64,000 nucleotides of DNA from Hoeflea sp. IMCC20628 (lineage in GTDB: Bacteria; Pseudomonadota; Alphaproteobacteria; Rhizobiales; Rhizobiaceae), in the NCBI RefSeq assembly GCF_001011155.1, contig NZ_CP011479.1, forward strand, positions 2,436,501 through 2,500,500, given 5' to 3'. The notes under the pieces are model-generated. The model saw only the letters and a program-made list of their open reading frames with translations. It ran no database searches and was not told the origin of the DNA. The number at the start of each line of letters is the position of its first letter. The stretch's first letter is position 1. Positions 1 to 8,121 of this stretch are shown piece after piece. The translations under genes were made by a program, and so were the position numbers.

Positions 1-196
1 AGGTCATCTGTCCGAGGATGGGTTTGCCCGCCTGCCCCGGATTGACTGGGATGACGTCATAGCCCTTGGCGAGCAGGTATTTCGTCACGAAAAAGCTGGG
101 CCTGACATCATTGGCCGACGCGCCGACGACTGCAATTGTCCTGACCGATTGCAATATGCCGGAGATGTAGGAATTGGCGTAGCTGTAGTGGTCCAT
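1..196 (-). CDS. CoA-binding domain protein, 3' end cut by window
   Basis: Reading the minus strand from the ATG at 196 gives about 65 residues in one open frame that runs off the window edge. They contain the Rossmann-like start typical of the CoA_binding_2 (YccU-like) family: a beta strand IAVVGAS followed by a NDVRPSFFV segment, then YLLAKGYDVIPVNP and GKPILG. Family members are small cytosolic proteins of about 140 residues thought to bind CoA; their biological role is poorly known. Only the N-terminal half is visible, so domain completeness cannot be judged. The longer minus-strand frame at 85-516 that overlaps it is spurious. Confidence 0.8.
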   Translation of the reverse strand, partial: MDHYSYANSYISGILQSVRTIAVVGASANDVRPSFFVTKYLLAKGYDVIPVNPGQAGKPILGQMT

Positions 197-337
197 CGGT
201 AGCGCATCCCGTAAAATCTGGTCTGGTTGTCGCAAACGGCATCTGAGGGCGTCAAGCCATCGCCTTTGTCCGTGGACAAATCTGCGACATATTGCGTCTG
301 TAACCTGCAGTGTGAGGCCAGACAGGAGACAATCACC

Positions 338-700
338 ATGAGCATGCGCCTGATCACAAGCAGTATAATCGCGATGGCTGCGGCAACGGCGAGCTTTATC
401 GCTGAGAGCGACCCGGCACACGCCATCAGCCGCATTGAAACCACCAAGACCGATTGCCATGCGATCAGGGGCGCCCTGATCCGCGAGGGGGCTGCCATCC
501 TGCGGCATACGTCCAAAAACGGCTTGCCAATCTATGATCGTTACGTCAGTTCATCGCTGATGTGCCAAAGTCCGGAGATCGGCGTCTGGGCCAGCGTGCC
601 GGCGCGCGACACCAAGAGCTGTCGGGTGATCGCTTGCGATGCCAACGCCAGCGACGACGATCTGATCCGGTTCCGGCCGCTGTTGCGGATTACGCCATAG
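338..700 (+). CDS. Small exported protein of unknown function
   Basis: A 120-residue protein. The ATG at 338 is preceded by CAGGAGAC (323-330), a good ribosome binding site, and starts a Sec-type signal peptide: a short basic N-terminus, a hydrophobic run rich in Ile/Ala, and a likely cleavage after AHA near residue 30. The mature part is about 90 residues with three or four Cys, which suggests a disulphide-bonded periplasmic protein. I do not recognise the family. An in-frame ATG at 227 would add a leader that hides the signal peptide, so the downstream start is preferred. The gene is convergent with the VOC gene, with only 8 bases between them. Confidence 0.6.
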   Translation: MSMRLITSSIIAMAAATASFIAESDPAHAISRIETTKTDCHAIRGALIREGAAILRHTSKNGLPIYDRYVSSSLMCQSPEIGVWASVPARDTKSCRVIACDANASDDDLIRFRPLLRITP

Positions 701-708
701 GCAAGCTG

Positions 709-1143
709 TCAGTCTGGCAAGCTCATGTGACCGTCTTCGCCCAGAGGCATGAATGGATTGTGCGCCAATTCCCACAAATGCCCGTCCGGATCGGCGAAAT
801 AGCCCGAATACCCGCCCCAAAACACCTCATGCGGCTTTTTCACCGGCTTGGCGCCGCATTCAACTGCAAACTCCCAGGCGGTATCGACTTCGGTGCGCGA
901 ACCAAAATTGTGAGCCAAGGTAACGCCCTCAAAACCGTGCCGCCTTGTCGGCTCCTGGCCCGCGTCGGCAGCCAGCGCATCACGCCCGAACAGCCCCAGC
1001 ACAGTGCCATTCATGTGGAAAAACGTCACGCTGTCATTGGATGCGGAAGACCGCTTGAACCCCAATCTCTGATAGAACGCGGTCGCGACAGCGACATCGG
1101 CAACGCCGAGCGTGATCATGGTGATGCGCGGGTCAAAACTCAT
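709..1143 (-). CDS. VOC-superfamily (glyoxalase/bleomycin-resistance fold) protein
   Basis: A 144-residue protein starting MSFDPRITMITLGVADV, the usual first beta strand of a vicinal-oxygen-chelate domain. The C-terminal DPDGHLWELAHNP motif carries the conserved Glu that acts as a metal ligand in VOC enzymes. The substrate cannot be told: the fold covers glyoxalases, dioxygenases and resistance proteins. The start at 1143 is chosen because ACAGGAG lies just upstream; an in-frame extension to 1239 has no such site and a non-homologous-looking leader. It lies downstream of the crotonase gene on the same strand with a gap of about 125 bases, so it may be co-transcribed. Confidence 0.82.
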   Translation of the reverse strand: MSFDPRITMITLGVADVAVATAFYQRLGFKRSSASNDSVTFFHMNGTVLGLFGRDALAADAGQEPTRRHGFEGVTLAHNFGSRTEVDTAWEFAVECGAKPVKKPHEVFWGGYSGYFADPDGHLWELAHNPFMPLGEDGHMSLPD

Positions 1144-1267
1144 CGTCTGAAACTCCTGTAGCAACTCTGTCTGAACAGCCAGGCGCCTGCTTGGATTAGC
1201 ACATATAGAGAACAAACCTGCAAGCCAGCAGCAAGTCAAGACGCTACTGAAGATCGAGGCCTTTCGG

Positions 1268-2092
1268 CTACTCCCCGGTCCATTCCGGCATTCGCTTGTC
1301 GATGAAGGCGTTCATGCCTTCCTCCGCGTCACGGGCCAGCATGTTTTCGACCATCACCTGGGCGGTGTAATCATAAGCATCTTCCAGTGACATTTCGGCC
1401 TGGCGGTAGAAGGCCTCCTTGCCGATCTTCACCGTCAAAGGTGATTTGGAGGCAATGACATCGGCGTATTTCATCACCACCTGAGTCAGGTACTGGCGCG
1501 GCATGATCCGGTTGATCAGGCCGAACTCGCGCGCAGTCGAAGCGTCGATGGTTTCGCCGGTAAGCAGCATTTCCATGGCCTGCTTGCGGTGCACATTGCG
1601 ACTGAGCGCCACCATCGGGGTGGAGCAGAACAGCCCGATATTGACGCCGGGGGTGCAGAAGGCGGAAGTGTCCGTGCACATGGCCAGATCGCATGATGCC
1701 ACAAGCTGGCAGCCGGCAGCGGTGGCAAGGCCGTCGACCTCGGCGATCACCGGGACCGGCAGATGCACAATCGCCTGCATCAGTTCGGCGCAGAGTTTCA
1801 TGGATCGGGCAAAGAACGCCCTGCCCCGGTCCTCATCGGCACGGTGCAATGTCAGTTCCTTGAGGTCATGACCGGCGGAAAACAGCTTGCCGGGCGTCGC
1901 CGAGGCGATGATCACCACCCGGATGGCCTTGTCCTGACGGGTTGCATCCAGCGCATCCTTGAGCGCCTGCATCAGCGCAATCGACAAAGCGTTGGCCGGT
2001 GGGTTGTTCATCTCCAGTCGCAGCACACCATTGCGGATTTCGGATTTGACCAGGCCGGTCGGCGTGCTCGGGTTCAACTCAACGACGTTCAT
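1268..2092 (-). CDS. ECHDC3-like crotonase-fold protein
   Basis: A 274-residue enoyl-CoA hydratase/isomerase family member. The CoA-binding and oxyanion-hole segments are seen as FSAGHDLKEL and GLATAAGCQLVASCDLA, followed by TPGVNIGLFCSTP. In classical enoyl-CoA hydratase the two catalytic acids are Glu in the GGCEL and PEILLG positions; here they are Gln (AGCQL) and Gly (TPGVNIG). The same pattern is known in the ECHDC3 branch, so ordinary hydratase activity should not be assumed. The product may be a thioester hydrolase, isomerase or non-catalytic CoA binder. The gene is monocistronic or leads the VOC gene. Confidence 0.85.
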   Translation of the reverse strand: MNVVELNPSTPTGLVKSEIRNGVLRLEMNNPPANALSIALMQALKDALDATRQDKAIRVVIIASATPGKLFSAGHDLKELTLHRADEDRGRAFFARSMKLCAELMQAIVHLPVPVIAEVDGLATAAGCQLVASCDLAMCTDTSAFCTPGVNIGLFCSTPMVALSRNVHRKQAMEMLLTGETIDASTAREFGLINRIMPRQYLTQVVMKYADVIASKSPLTVKIGKEAFYRQAEMSLEDAYDYTAQVMVENMLARDAEEGMNAFIDKRMPEWTGE

Positions 2093-2231
2093 GCAGGAAA
2101 CCTTTCATGTTCGGGTTTCAGTTTAACCCGATGATCAGGGCGCGGGAACCCCATCCCGGCGTTGACCGGACACCGATTTTCCGCAACGTTGCCGGGCAAA
2201 CAGAATCCCGCCTCCGCACAGGATCACAGGT

Positions 2232-2669
2232 ATGCCCACACCAGCCAAGCCGGTCATGACCGCTCCAGAAGTTTCCGCCTATCTCGACGAGGTGTTTCCG
2301 CAGATCAAGGCCAATGGCGACAACATTTCTGTTGCGGAAGTGTCAGCAGGAACCGCGCTTGTGCGGCTTGCGGCGGACGACAAGCACCTGCGCCCCGGCG
2401 GCACTGTCAGCGGGCCGACACTGTTCATGCTGGCCGATCTTGCGGCTTACGCGGTGATCCTGGCCCATATCGGTCGCGTCGCGCTTGCGGTGACGACCAA
2501 TCTCAACATTAATTTTTTGATGAAGCCCGAACCGGGGCCGCTTGATGCCACTGCAACCATCCTCAAATTGGGCAAACGGCTGGTGGTCACCGACATCGCA
2601 ATCCGCGATTCCGGGGGCGAACTGGTGGCCCACGCCACCGCCACCTATTCGATTCCGCCACGAAATTGA
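2232..2669 (+). CDS. PaaI-family hotdog-fold thioesterase
   Basis: A 145-residue hotdog-fold protein. The central segment RPGGTVSGPTLFMLADLAAYAVI matches the hotdog helix with the usual active-site Asp-type region (here SGPTLFMLADLAA), and TTNLNINFLMKP is the conserved strand after it. Such proteins hydrolyse acyl- or aryl-CoA thioesters in the cytosol; substrate unknown. It is divergent from the crotonase gene with 139 bases between the starts, so the two acyl-CoA genes may share control. The gene ends 20 bases before a perfect 20-bp palindrome that precedes rplM. Confidence 0.83.
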   Translation: MPTPAKPVMTAPEVSAYLDEVFPQIKANGDNISVAEVSAGTALVRLAADDKHLRPGGTVSGPTLFMLADLAAYAVILAHIGRVALAVTTNLNINFLMKPEPGPLDATATILKLGKRLVVTDIAIRDSGGELVAHATATYSIPPRN

Positions 2670-2689
2670 CCGGTTTGAAGCGAGAAATG

Positions 2690-2709
2690 TGCGGTATTAT
2701 AATACCGCA
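2690..2709. promoter_or_regulatory. Perfect 20-bp palindrome upstream of rplM
   Basis: Bases 2690-2699 read TGCGGTATTA and bases 2700-2709 are its exact reverse complement, with no spacer. There is no T-run, and a hairpin without a loop is a poor terminator, so a dimeric protein-binding site is more likely. It lies 21 bases past the thioesterase stop and about 55 bases before the -35 box of the rplM promoter. The 10-base string ATGCGGTATT, which contains most of one arm, recurs at 6411-6420 just upstream of the yrhK-like gene. The cognate regulator is unknown. Confidence 0.5.
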
Positions 2710-2764
2710 TAGATAACCCGCTGTTTTCATTGCGTTATATTTGCAAGACTGGCTTTTGCACTGC

Positions 2765-2793
2765 TTGACGGTGTTTTCTCAGCCGCTTATAAG
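2765..2793 (+). promoter_or_regulatory. Sigma70-type promoter of rplM-rpsI
   Basis: TTGACG at 2765-2770 and TATAAG at 2788-2793 are separated by 17 bases, a near-consensus housekeeping promoter. It is about 135 bases before the rplM start, leaving an untranslated leader of roughly 125 bases. It is the strongest promoter match noticed in the window. Confidence 0.65.
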
Positions 2794-2927
2794 CACGCAG
2801 CGTCCACGTCCTTGAGGCGATGGCGCACAGTTGGTTCGTGACCTGTTGTGGTTCCGGGACAACCCAAGCAACAAGAAACGTCCGGGCGGGTTATCCTGCC
2901 TCGGATCCTGAATGAAAAGAGAAACCC

Positions 2928-3392
2928 ATGAAAACCTTCTCGCAGAAGCCTGCAGAGGTGGAAAAGAAGTGGATCATTATCGACGCCGAGGGTCTCGTCG
3001 TCGGTCGTCTGGCCACTGTCATCGCCACCATCCTGCGCGGCAAGCACAAAGTCACCTACACCCCTCACGTTGACGATGGCGACAATGTCGTGGTCATCAA
3101 CGCTGAAAAGGCGGTTCTGACCGGCAGCAAATATGCCGACAAGAAATATTACTGGCACACCGGCTATCCCGGCGGCATCAAGGAGCGCACCGCGCGCCAG
3201 ATCTTCGAAGGTCGCTTTCCTGAGCGGATCGTCGAAAAGGCTGTCGAGCGCATGGTTCCCCGCGGACCGCTTGGCCGTCGCCAGATGAAGAACCTTCGGG
3301 TTTATGCTGGTTCCGAACATCCGCATGAAGCTCAGCAGCCGACCGTTCTTGACGTCGCGGCCCTGAATTCCAAGAACAAAAGGAGCGCCTGA
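2928..3392 (+). CDS. rplM: 50S ribosomal protein L13
   Basis: A 154-residue protein with the full L13 signature: [17 protein letters not shown] near the N-terminus, [30 protein letters not shown] and the alphaproteobacterial C-terminal extension ending in KNKRSA. It binds 23S rRNA early in large-subunit assembly. Length is normal for alphaproteobacteria (enterobacterial L13 is 142). It is translationally coupled with rpsI, whose ATG lies 2 bases after the stop. The promoter at 2765-2793 and terminator at 3905-3931 bracket the pair as an operon. Confidence 0.98.
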   Translation: MKTFSQKPAEVEKKWIIIDAEGLVVGRLATVIATILRGKHKVTYTPHVDDGDNVVVINAEKAVLTGSKYADKKYYWHTGYPGGIKERTARQIFEGRFPERIVEKAVERMVPRGPLGRRQMKNLRVYAGSEHPHEAQQPTVLDVAALNSKNKRSA

Positions 3393-3394
3393 TT

Positions 3395-3874
3395 ATGGCT
3401 GAACTCAATTCGCTTGAGGAGCTCGGCGCAACTGTGACCGCAGCAGCCGAACCGGCAGCCCCGGTTCACGTCCGCAAGGTCGACGACCTCGGCCGGTCCT
3501 ACGCAACCGGCAAGCGCAAGAACGCGATTGCCCGCGTCTGGATCAAGCCAGGCACCGGCAAGATCACGGTCAACGGTCGCGATTTCGTCACCTATTTCGC
3601 ACGTCCCGTGCTTCAGATGGTCGTCCAGCAGCCTGTCGTTGCTGCTGACCGTCAGGGCCAGTTCGACGTGGTCTGCACCGTTGCAGGCGGCGGTCTTTCC
3701 GGCCAGGCCGGCGCCGTTCGTCACGGCATCTCCAAGGCGCTGACCTATTACGAGCCGGGCCTGCGCCCAGTGCTCAAGAAGGGTGGCTTCCTGACCCGCG
3801 ACAGCCGCGTTGTCGAACGTAAGAAATACGGCAAGGCCAAGGCCCGCCGATCGTTCCAGTTCTCCAAGCGTTAA
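3395..3874 (+). CDS. rpsI: 30S ribosomal protein S9
   Basis: A 159-residue S9. A non-conserved N-terminal extension of about 35 residues, usual in rhizobia, precedes the core motif [37 protein letters not shown] and the C-terminal [24 protein letters not shown] follow; the terminal Lys-Arg reaches the ribosomal P site in known structures. It is the second gene of the rplM operon and is followed after about 30 bases by a strong intrinsic terminator. Confidence 0.98.
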   Translation: MAELNSLEELGATVTAAAEPAAPVHVRKVDDLGRSYATGKRKNAIARVWIKPGTGKITVNGRDFVTYFARPVLQMVVQQPVVAADRQGQFDVVCTVAGGGLSGQAGAVRHGISKALTYYEPGLRPVLKKGGFLTRDSRVVERKKYGKAKARRSFQFSKR

Positions 3875-3904
3875 GTCGCCTGGTCGACATTGGAAAGCAT
3901 ATTG

Positions 3905-3931
3905 GACGGGGCTTCGGCCCCGTCTTTTTTT
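3905..3931 (+). terminator. Intrinsic terminator after rpsI
   Basis: Stem GACGGGGC (3905-3912) and GCCCCGTC (3917-3924) around a TTCG tetraloop, followed by seven T (3925-3931). This is a textbook rho-independent terminator on the plus strand. Confidence 0.93.
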
Positions 3932-4059
3932 GTGCCTTGTCCGAAGAGTGCGGTCGTGCCCACGGCGAAAAGACAACACGCCTGCCCGCCCGGCTTTATC
4001 ATGTTGCAGGATTGGGTTAGACCAGTAAAGAAGTCCTTCTCGCGTCCGGAACCTGACCC

Positions 4060-5010
4060 ATGGCCAACAAATCCATCGACCACGCTTTCACCACACGTTC
4101 GCTGACATCGGCGGCGAGTGACCCGACTTACGCCGGAGCGCTGTCGTTCATGCGGCGCAAATACACCAAGATGCTGAAGGGCGCCGATGCCGTGGTCTGG
4201 GGCATTCCGTTTGACGCGGCGGTGTCCAACCGCCCCGGTGCGCGCTTTGGCCCGCAGGCGATCCGTCGTGCATCTGCAATCCTCGACAATGATCCGCAAT
4301 ACCCCTTCAACCGCGACCTGTTCGAGGCGATGGCGGTGATCGATTATGGGGATTGCCTGCTCGATTACGGCAATCATCAGAAAACCCCCGCGACGATCGA
4401 ACGCGAGGCAACAAAGATCCTCGCTTCAGGCGCGTTCCTGATGAGTATGGGCGGCGATCATTTTGTCACCTGGCCGCTGCTCAAGGCGCATGCGGCAAAG
4501 CACGGACCGCTGGCACTGGTACAATTCGACGCGCATCAGGACACCTGGTTTGACGACGGCAAACGGATTGATCACGGCTCCTTTGTCGGACGCGCTGTGC
4601 GCGATGGCGTGATTGACCCGACGCGGTCGATTCAGGTCGGCATCAGAACCCATGCGCCGGAGGATTGCGGCATCCGGATCCTCTATGGTCACGAAGTCGA
4701 GGACATGACGGCTGCGCAGATAGCCAGCACGATCCTTGAGCATGTCGGCGATGGCGCCTGCTACCTTACCTTCGATATCGATTGTCTCGATCCGGCCTTT
4801 GCGCCCGGAACCGGAACGCCGGTGGCCGGCGGCCCGTCGAGCGCCAGAATGCTATCGGTGCTGCAGAAACTCGGAGGCCTTGATATCAAGGGCGCTGATA
4901 TTGTAGAAGTGGCGCCAGCCTATGACCACGCGGACATTACCGCGATCGCCGGAGCCGCCGTAGCCATGCAATATCTCGGACTTCTCGCAGAACGCCGCGT
5001 GCGACGATAA
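4060..5010 (+). CDS. speB: Agmatinase/ureohydrolase
   Basis: A 316-residue arginase-family enzyme. The binuclear Mn ligands are present in GGDHFVTWPLL, FDAHQDTW and DIDCLDPAFAPGTGTP, all in order. The family hydrolyses guanidino groups to urea; the alphaproteobacterial branch beside rpsI and argC is usually named agmatinase (agmatine to putrescine), but guanidinobutyrase or a related activity is possible from sequence alone. The same rpsI-speB-argC order is known in rhizobia. No Mn-responsive site was recognised upstream. Confidence 0.88.
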   Translation: MANKSIDHAFTTRSLTSAASDPTYAGALSFMRRKYTKMLKGADAVVWGIPFDAAVSNRPGARFGPQAIRRASAILDNDPQYPFNRDLFEAMAVIDYGDCLLDYGNHQKTPATIEREATKILASGAFLMSMGGDHFVTWPLLKAHAAKHGPLALVQFDAHQDTWFDDGKRIDHGSFVGRAVRDGVIDPTRSIQVGIRTHAPEDCGIRILYGHEVEDMTAAQIASTILEHVGDGACYLTFDIDCLDPAFAPGTGTPVAGGPSSARMLSVLQKLGGLDIKGADIVEVAPAYDHADITAIAGAAVAMQYLGLLAERRVRR

Positions 5011-5098
5011 AGTCTCGCAAGCCTCATGAGCCGCTTCGGGCATCGATTCCGAAGCGCTGCGCAAGCCCTTGATTTTTATGCATGAACGGAGAAGCCCG

Positions 5099-6028
5099 AT
5101 GGCTCCCAAGATTTTCATTGACGGTGAACACGGAACAACTGGTCTGCAGATCGTTTCGCGACTGCAGGACCGGGCCGATATCGAGCTGATGTCGATGCCG
5201 CCCGAGCAACGGCGGGAGGCCGATGTCCGAACAAAGTTCCTGCGCGAGGCCGACATCGCCATTTTGTGCCTTCCCGACGATGCGGCGCGCGAAGCAGTGG
5301 CGCTGGCGGCAGATGCCGGAACCCGGTTTATCGACGCGTCGACCGCGCACCGGATCCATCCGGACTGGGCTTTTGGCTTCGCCGAGCTTTGCGAAGGTCA
5401 GGCCGCGCGTATCGCGGCAGCGCAGTTCGTCTCCAATCCCGGCTGCTATTCGACCGGTGCCCTTGCGCTGATCGCCCCGCTGGTCGCTGCCGGCCTGCTG
5501 CCCGCCGATTATCCGCTGACCATCAATGGAGTGTCAGGCTATACCGGCGGCGGCAAACAACTCATCGCGCAGATGGAAAATGCCGGCCAGGATGATGCGA
5601 TCACAGCGGCCTATTTCGCCTATGCGCTGACGCTTGGCCACAAACATGTGCCGGAGATCGTCAGCCATGCGGGCTTGACGCGGAAACCGATTTTTACCCC
5701 TGCGGTTGGCCGGTTCGCGCAAGGCATGCTGGTCAGTGTGCCGTTGCATCTCGATCTGATGACGGGCATCCCGTCAATGGCCCAGGTGCACGCGTCGCTC
5801 GCCGCACATTATGCAGGCTCGGCTGTTGTTGAGGTGGCAGCACTTTCAGATGCCGCGACACTGGCCCGGCTCGATCCGGAAGAGATGACCGGCACGGACC
5901 GCATGAAACTCTATGTCTGCGGAAAGGAGGGCGCCGGCCAGGTCAATCTGGTGGCGTCGCTCGACAATCTCGGCAAGGGCGCCTCGGGTGCTGCGGTTCA
6001 AAATCTCGACCTGATGATCGGCGAGTAG
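5099..6028 (+). CDS. argC: N-acetyl-gamma-glutamyl-phosphate reductase, type 2
   Basis: A 309-residue protein of the shorter type 2 ArgC class. It opens with [15 protein letters not shown], the NAD(P)-binding strand and loop of this class, and has the catalytic Cys in [10 protein letters not shown], followed by [10 protein letters not shown] and a His in LGHKHVPEI. It performs the NADPH reduction of N-acetylglutamyl phosphate in arginine synthesis. The ATG at 5099 is preceded by CGGAG at good spacing; an upstream in-frame start at 5069 would add ten residues without family support. Confidence 0.95.
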   Translation: MAPKIFIDGEHGTTGLQIVSRLQDRADIELMSMPPEQRREADVRTKFLREADIAILCLPDDAAREAVALAADAGTRFIDASTAHRIHPDWAFGFAELCEGQAARIAAAQFVSNPGCYSTGALALIAPLVAAGLLPADYPLTINGVSGYTGGGKQLIAQMENAGQDDAITAAYFAYALTLGHKHVPEIVSHAGLTRKPIFTPAVGRFAQGMLVSVPLHLDLMTGIPSMAQVHASLAAHYAGSAVVEVAALSDAATLARLDPEEMTGTDRMKLYVCGKEGAGQVNLVASLDNLGKGASGAAVQNLDLMIGE

Positions 6029-6109
6029 GGCCAATCAATAGCGCCGAGTCATAGCAATACAGCAGGTTGATCCCGGCAGGGCAAAACCTGCTGATTGCCG
6101 CTCATCGCG

Positions 6110-6391
6110 TTAGGGTTCGAACCGTTTGGCGAGATCTTCGTAGTCGTTGTCCTTGACGTAGCGCAGTTCACGGATGATGCGCAGCGTCGGCTTCAGCGCG
6201 AAACAGACGGACCCGATGACAAAGCACCAGGTTCCGGCCGTGCTCCAGTCATCATAAAACCCCATGATGGATCCCGCCACGAACAGCACTGCGGCGCTAA
6301 CGTCGACAGTCGTGTAAGCCAGTTCGAACCAGGCGTAGTATTCTTCGTCGGAGACATATTTGCGATGACGAGACAGCTTGAAAAGCGCCAT
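6110..6391 (-). CDS. YrhK-like small membrane protein
   Basis: A 93-residue protein with a charged N-terminus, two likely membrane segments (about residues 25-45 and 52-72) and a charged C-terminus. The segment GTWCFVIGSVCFALKPTLRIIRELR resembles the YrhK domain family. Function is unknown. The start has a very strong site, AAGGAGGAGAG, upstream. The 10-base string ATGCGGTATT at 6411-6420 repeats one arm of the palindrome before rplM. Confidence 0.72.
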   Translation of the reverse strand: MALFKLSRHRKYVSDEEYYAWFELAYTTVDVSAAVLFVAGSIMGFYDDWSTAGTWCFVIGSVCFALKPTLRIIRELRYVKDNDYEDLAKRFEP

Positions 6392-6453
6392 TGCACTCTC
6401 CTCCTTAAAAATGCGGTATTGCCCTCACACCGTCTCCCGACGGCACGGCTTGG

Positions 6454-7578
6454 TCAACTCCTGAGACGGATTTTGGTCTCCAGCGGATAGGCGCCGTAAA
6501 AGCCGCGCCAATGGGCGACTGCGAAGCCTAGCACGACAATGGCCCAGCCCTGATGCACCAGCGCCCAGCCAAAAGGCACCTGCCCCAGGATCACGACAAT
6601 TCCGATCAGCGCCTGAATAGTGACCATTACGAAAAGCAGCACGGCGCGACGGCAATGGGTACTGCCCCTGCCCTGAACGATTGACGCCACCATGTGCCAC
6701 AGCGTCAGGGCAAACAATATATAGCCGCCCAGGCGATGCACGAATTGAACCGTCAGCTCGTTCTCGAAGAAATTGCGCCAGGCCGGCATAATTTCCAGCA
6801 GTCCCTCAGGCACCAGTGCGCCATTCATCAACGGCCAGGTGCTGGAGGCCAGACCGGCATCAAGTCCTGCCACCAGCCCCCCCAGATAGATCTGCACCAG
6901 CACGAGGCCAACCAACGCCCCTGCCCCACGCCTCAGTCCAATGCTTGGAACAGGATCGGCGGAATGTGGCGCAAGCCCGCGCATCACCCAGACAATCGCC
7001 GCGAAAATCAGACAGGCAAGCGTCAGGTGCGTGGCCAATCGGTACTGGCTGACATCGACGCGATCAATCAGGCCGGACGCCACCATCCACCATCCCACCG
7101 CACCCTGTAGCCCGCCCAGGACCAGCAGCCCGAACAGCGGCCAGCGCAGCCGTTTTTCAACACGGCCGGTGGCAAGGAAGACCAGAAACGGAATTCCAAA
7201 CAGCACGCCGACACCGCGGGCCAGGAACCGGTGCACCCACTCCCACCAGTAGATGGTCTTGAACTGATCCAGGCTCATGCCCTTGTTGATCAGCTGGTAC
7301 TCGGGGATTTGGCGATAGAGTTCGAGCTCCTCCTGCCATTCCGGCTCGCTCATCGGAGGGATCACACCGTGAATCGGCTTCCACTGTGTGATCGACAAGC
7401 CTGAATCGGTCAGCCGGGTGGCGCCCCCGACCAGAATCAGGGCAAAAATTGCGACAAGAACCAGGCCAAGCCATATCCGCTGCGCTGTTCGATTGCGACG
7501 AATACGCCGCTCTTCGGTGATCGCGGGGCCACCGTCGTGAACGGCAGGGGTGGACGGTGTTAACGGCATGGCGGGCAT
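6454..7578 (-). CDS. ctaA: Heme A synthase, COX15/CtaA family
   Basis: A 374-residue, eight-helix membrane protein that oxidises the heme O methyl group to make heme A for cytochrome aa3 oxidase. Visible landmarks: [22 protein letters not shown] with the first helix and loop, [15 protein letters not shown] with a conserved His-Arg, ATHLTLA, and HRLGGYILF and [10 protein letters not shown] carrying the C-terminal heme-ligand His residues. The frame extends to 7785 but the upstream part overlaps the divergent DUF2842 gene and lacks family character. ATG at 7578 is preferred with AAAGGAT upstream; 7569 is an alternative. Confidence 0.93.
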   Translation of the reverse strand: [374 protein letters not shown]

Positions 7579-7744
7579 CGGCGATCTTATCCTTTGAACA
7601 GTGCCGAACATGTGCACCACCCCCCGTTGCAAGGCAAGAGCGGCGCCTTTGCGGCATGCGGTCGCGGCGCAGTCCACCCCGCCTGCCCTTGCGTTCAGCG
7701 CCAAAGCCGTTATGTCCAAGTTCGAACAAGGAAAAGGCCCATCC

Positions 7745-7963
7745 ATGCCCGTCCGCATCAGAAAGCTTATCGGAACCGTGCTCATTCTGGCGCTTGTCGT
7801 GCTTTACGCGCTCGTCGCCACGACGATTGCGACCTATCGCCTGGCAGAATCCGCCTGGTATGTGCATTTGCTCTATTTTCTGCTCACCGGCATCTTCTGG
7901 GTGGTGCCGGCGATGTTCCTGATCCGGTGGATGGAAGGCCCGCGCAAAAGCAAGCAGCCCTGA
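7745..7963 (+). CDS. DUF2842 small membrane protein
   Basis: A 72-residue protein with two predicted membrane helices (about residues 7-25 and 40-60) joined by a short RLAESAWYVH loop, ending in a charged tail. This arrangement matches the DUF2842 family, found beside the heme A synthase gene in alphaproteobacteria. Function is unknown; a link to cytochrome oxidase maturation is only suggested by position. Upstream in-frame starts to 7601 exist but would run into the ctaA control region. Confidence 0.78.
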   Translation: MPVRIRKLIGTVLILALVVLYALVATTIATYRLAESAWYVHLLYFLLTGIFWVVPAMFLIRWMEGPRKSKQP

Positions 7964-8121
7964 CTGTCATGCCCGCATTCGACCGAACTCACCGCAGTTG
8001 TTAACGCCACATTAGCCTTCGGAACGGCTTTTTGCTTCGCGCGCGGCGCTCTTTACCGGACACTAGTGAGATCCGGGCATGCTTGGCGCCAGAAGCATGA
8101 TTTTCCGCGAGCGTTGAAACA

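Noticed and set aside
85-516. Long minus-strand frame across the CoA-binding gene start and the exported-protein gene
   Set aside because: It overlaps two better-supported genes in other frames, and its Met/Arg-rich content looks like an antisense shadow.
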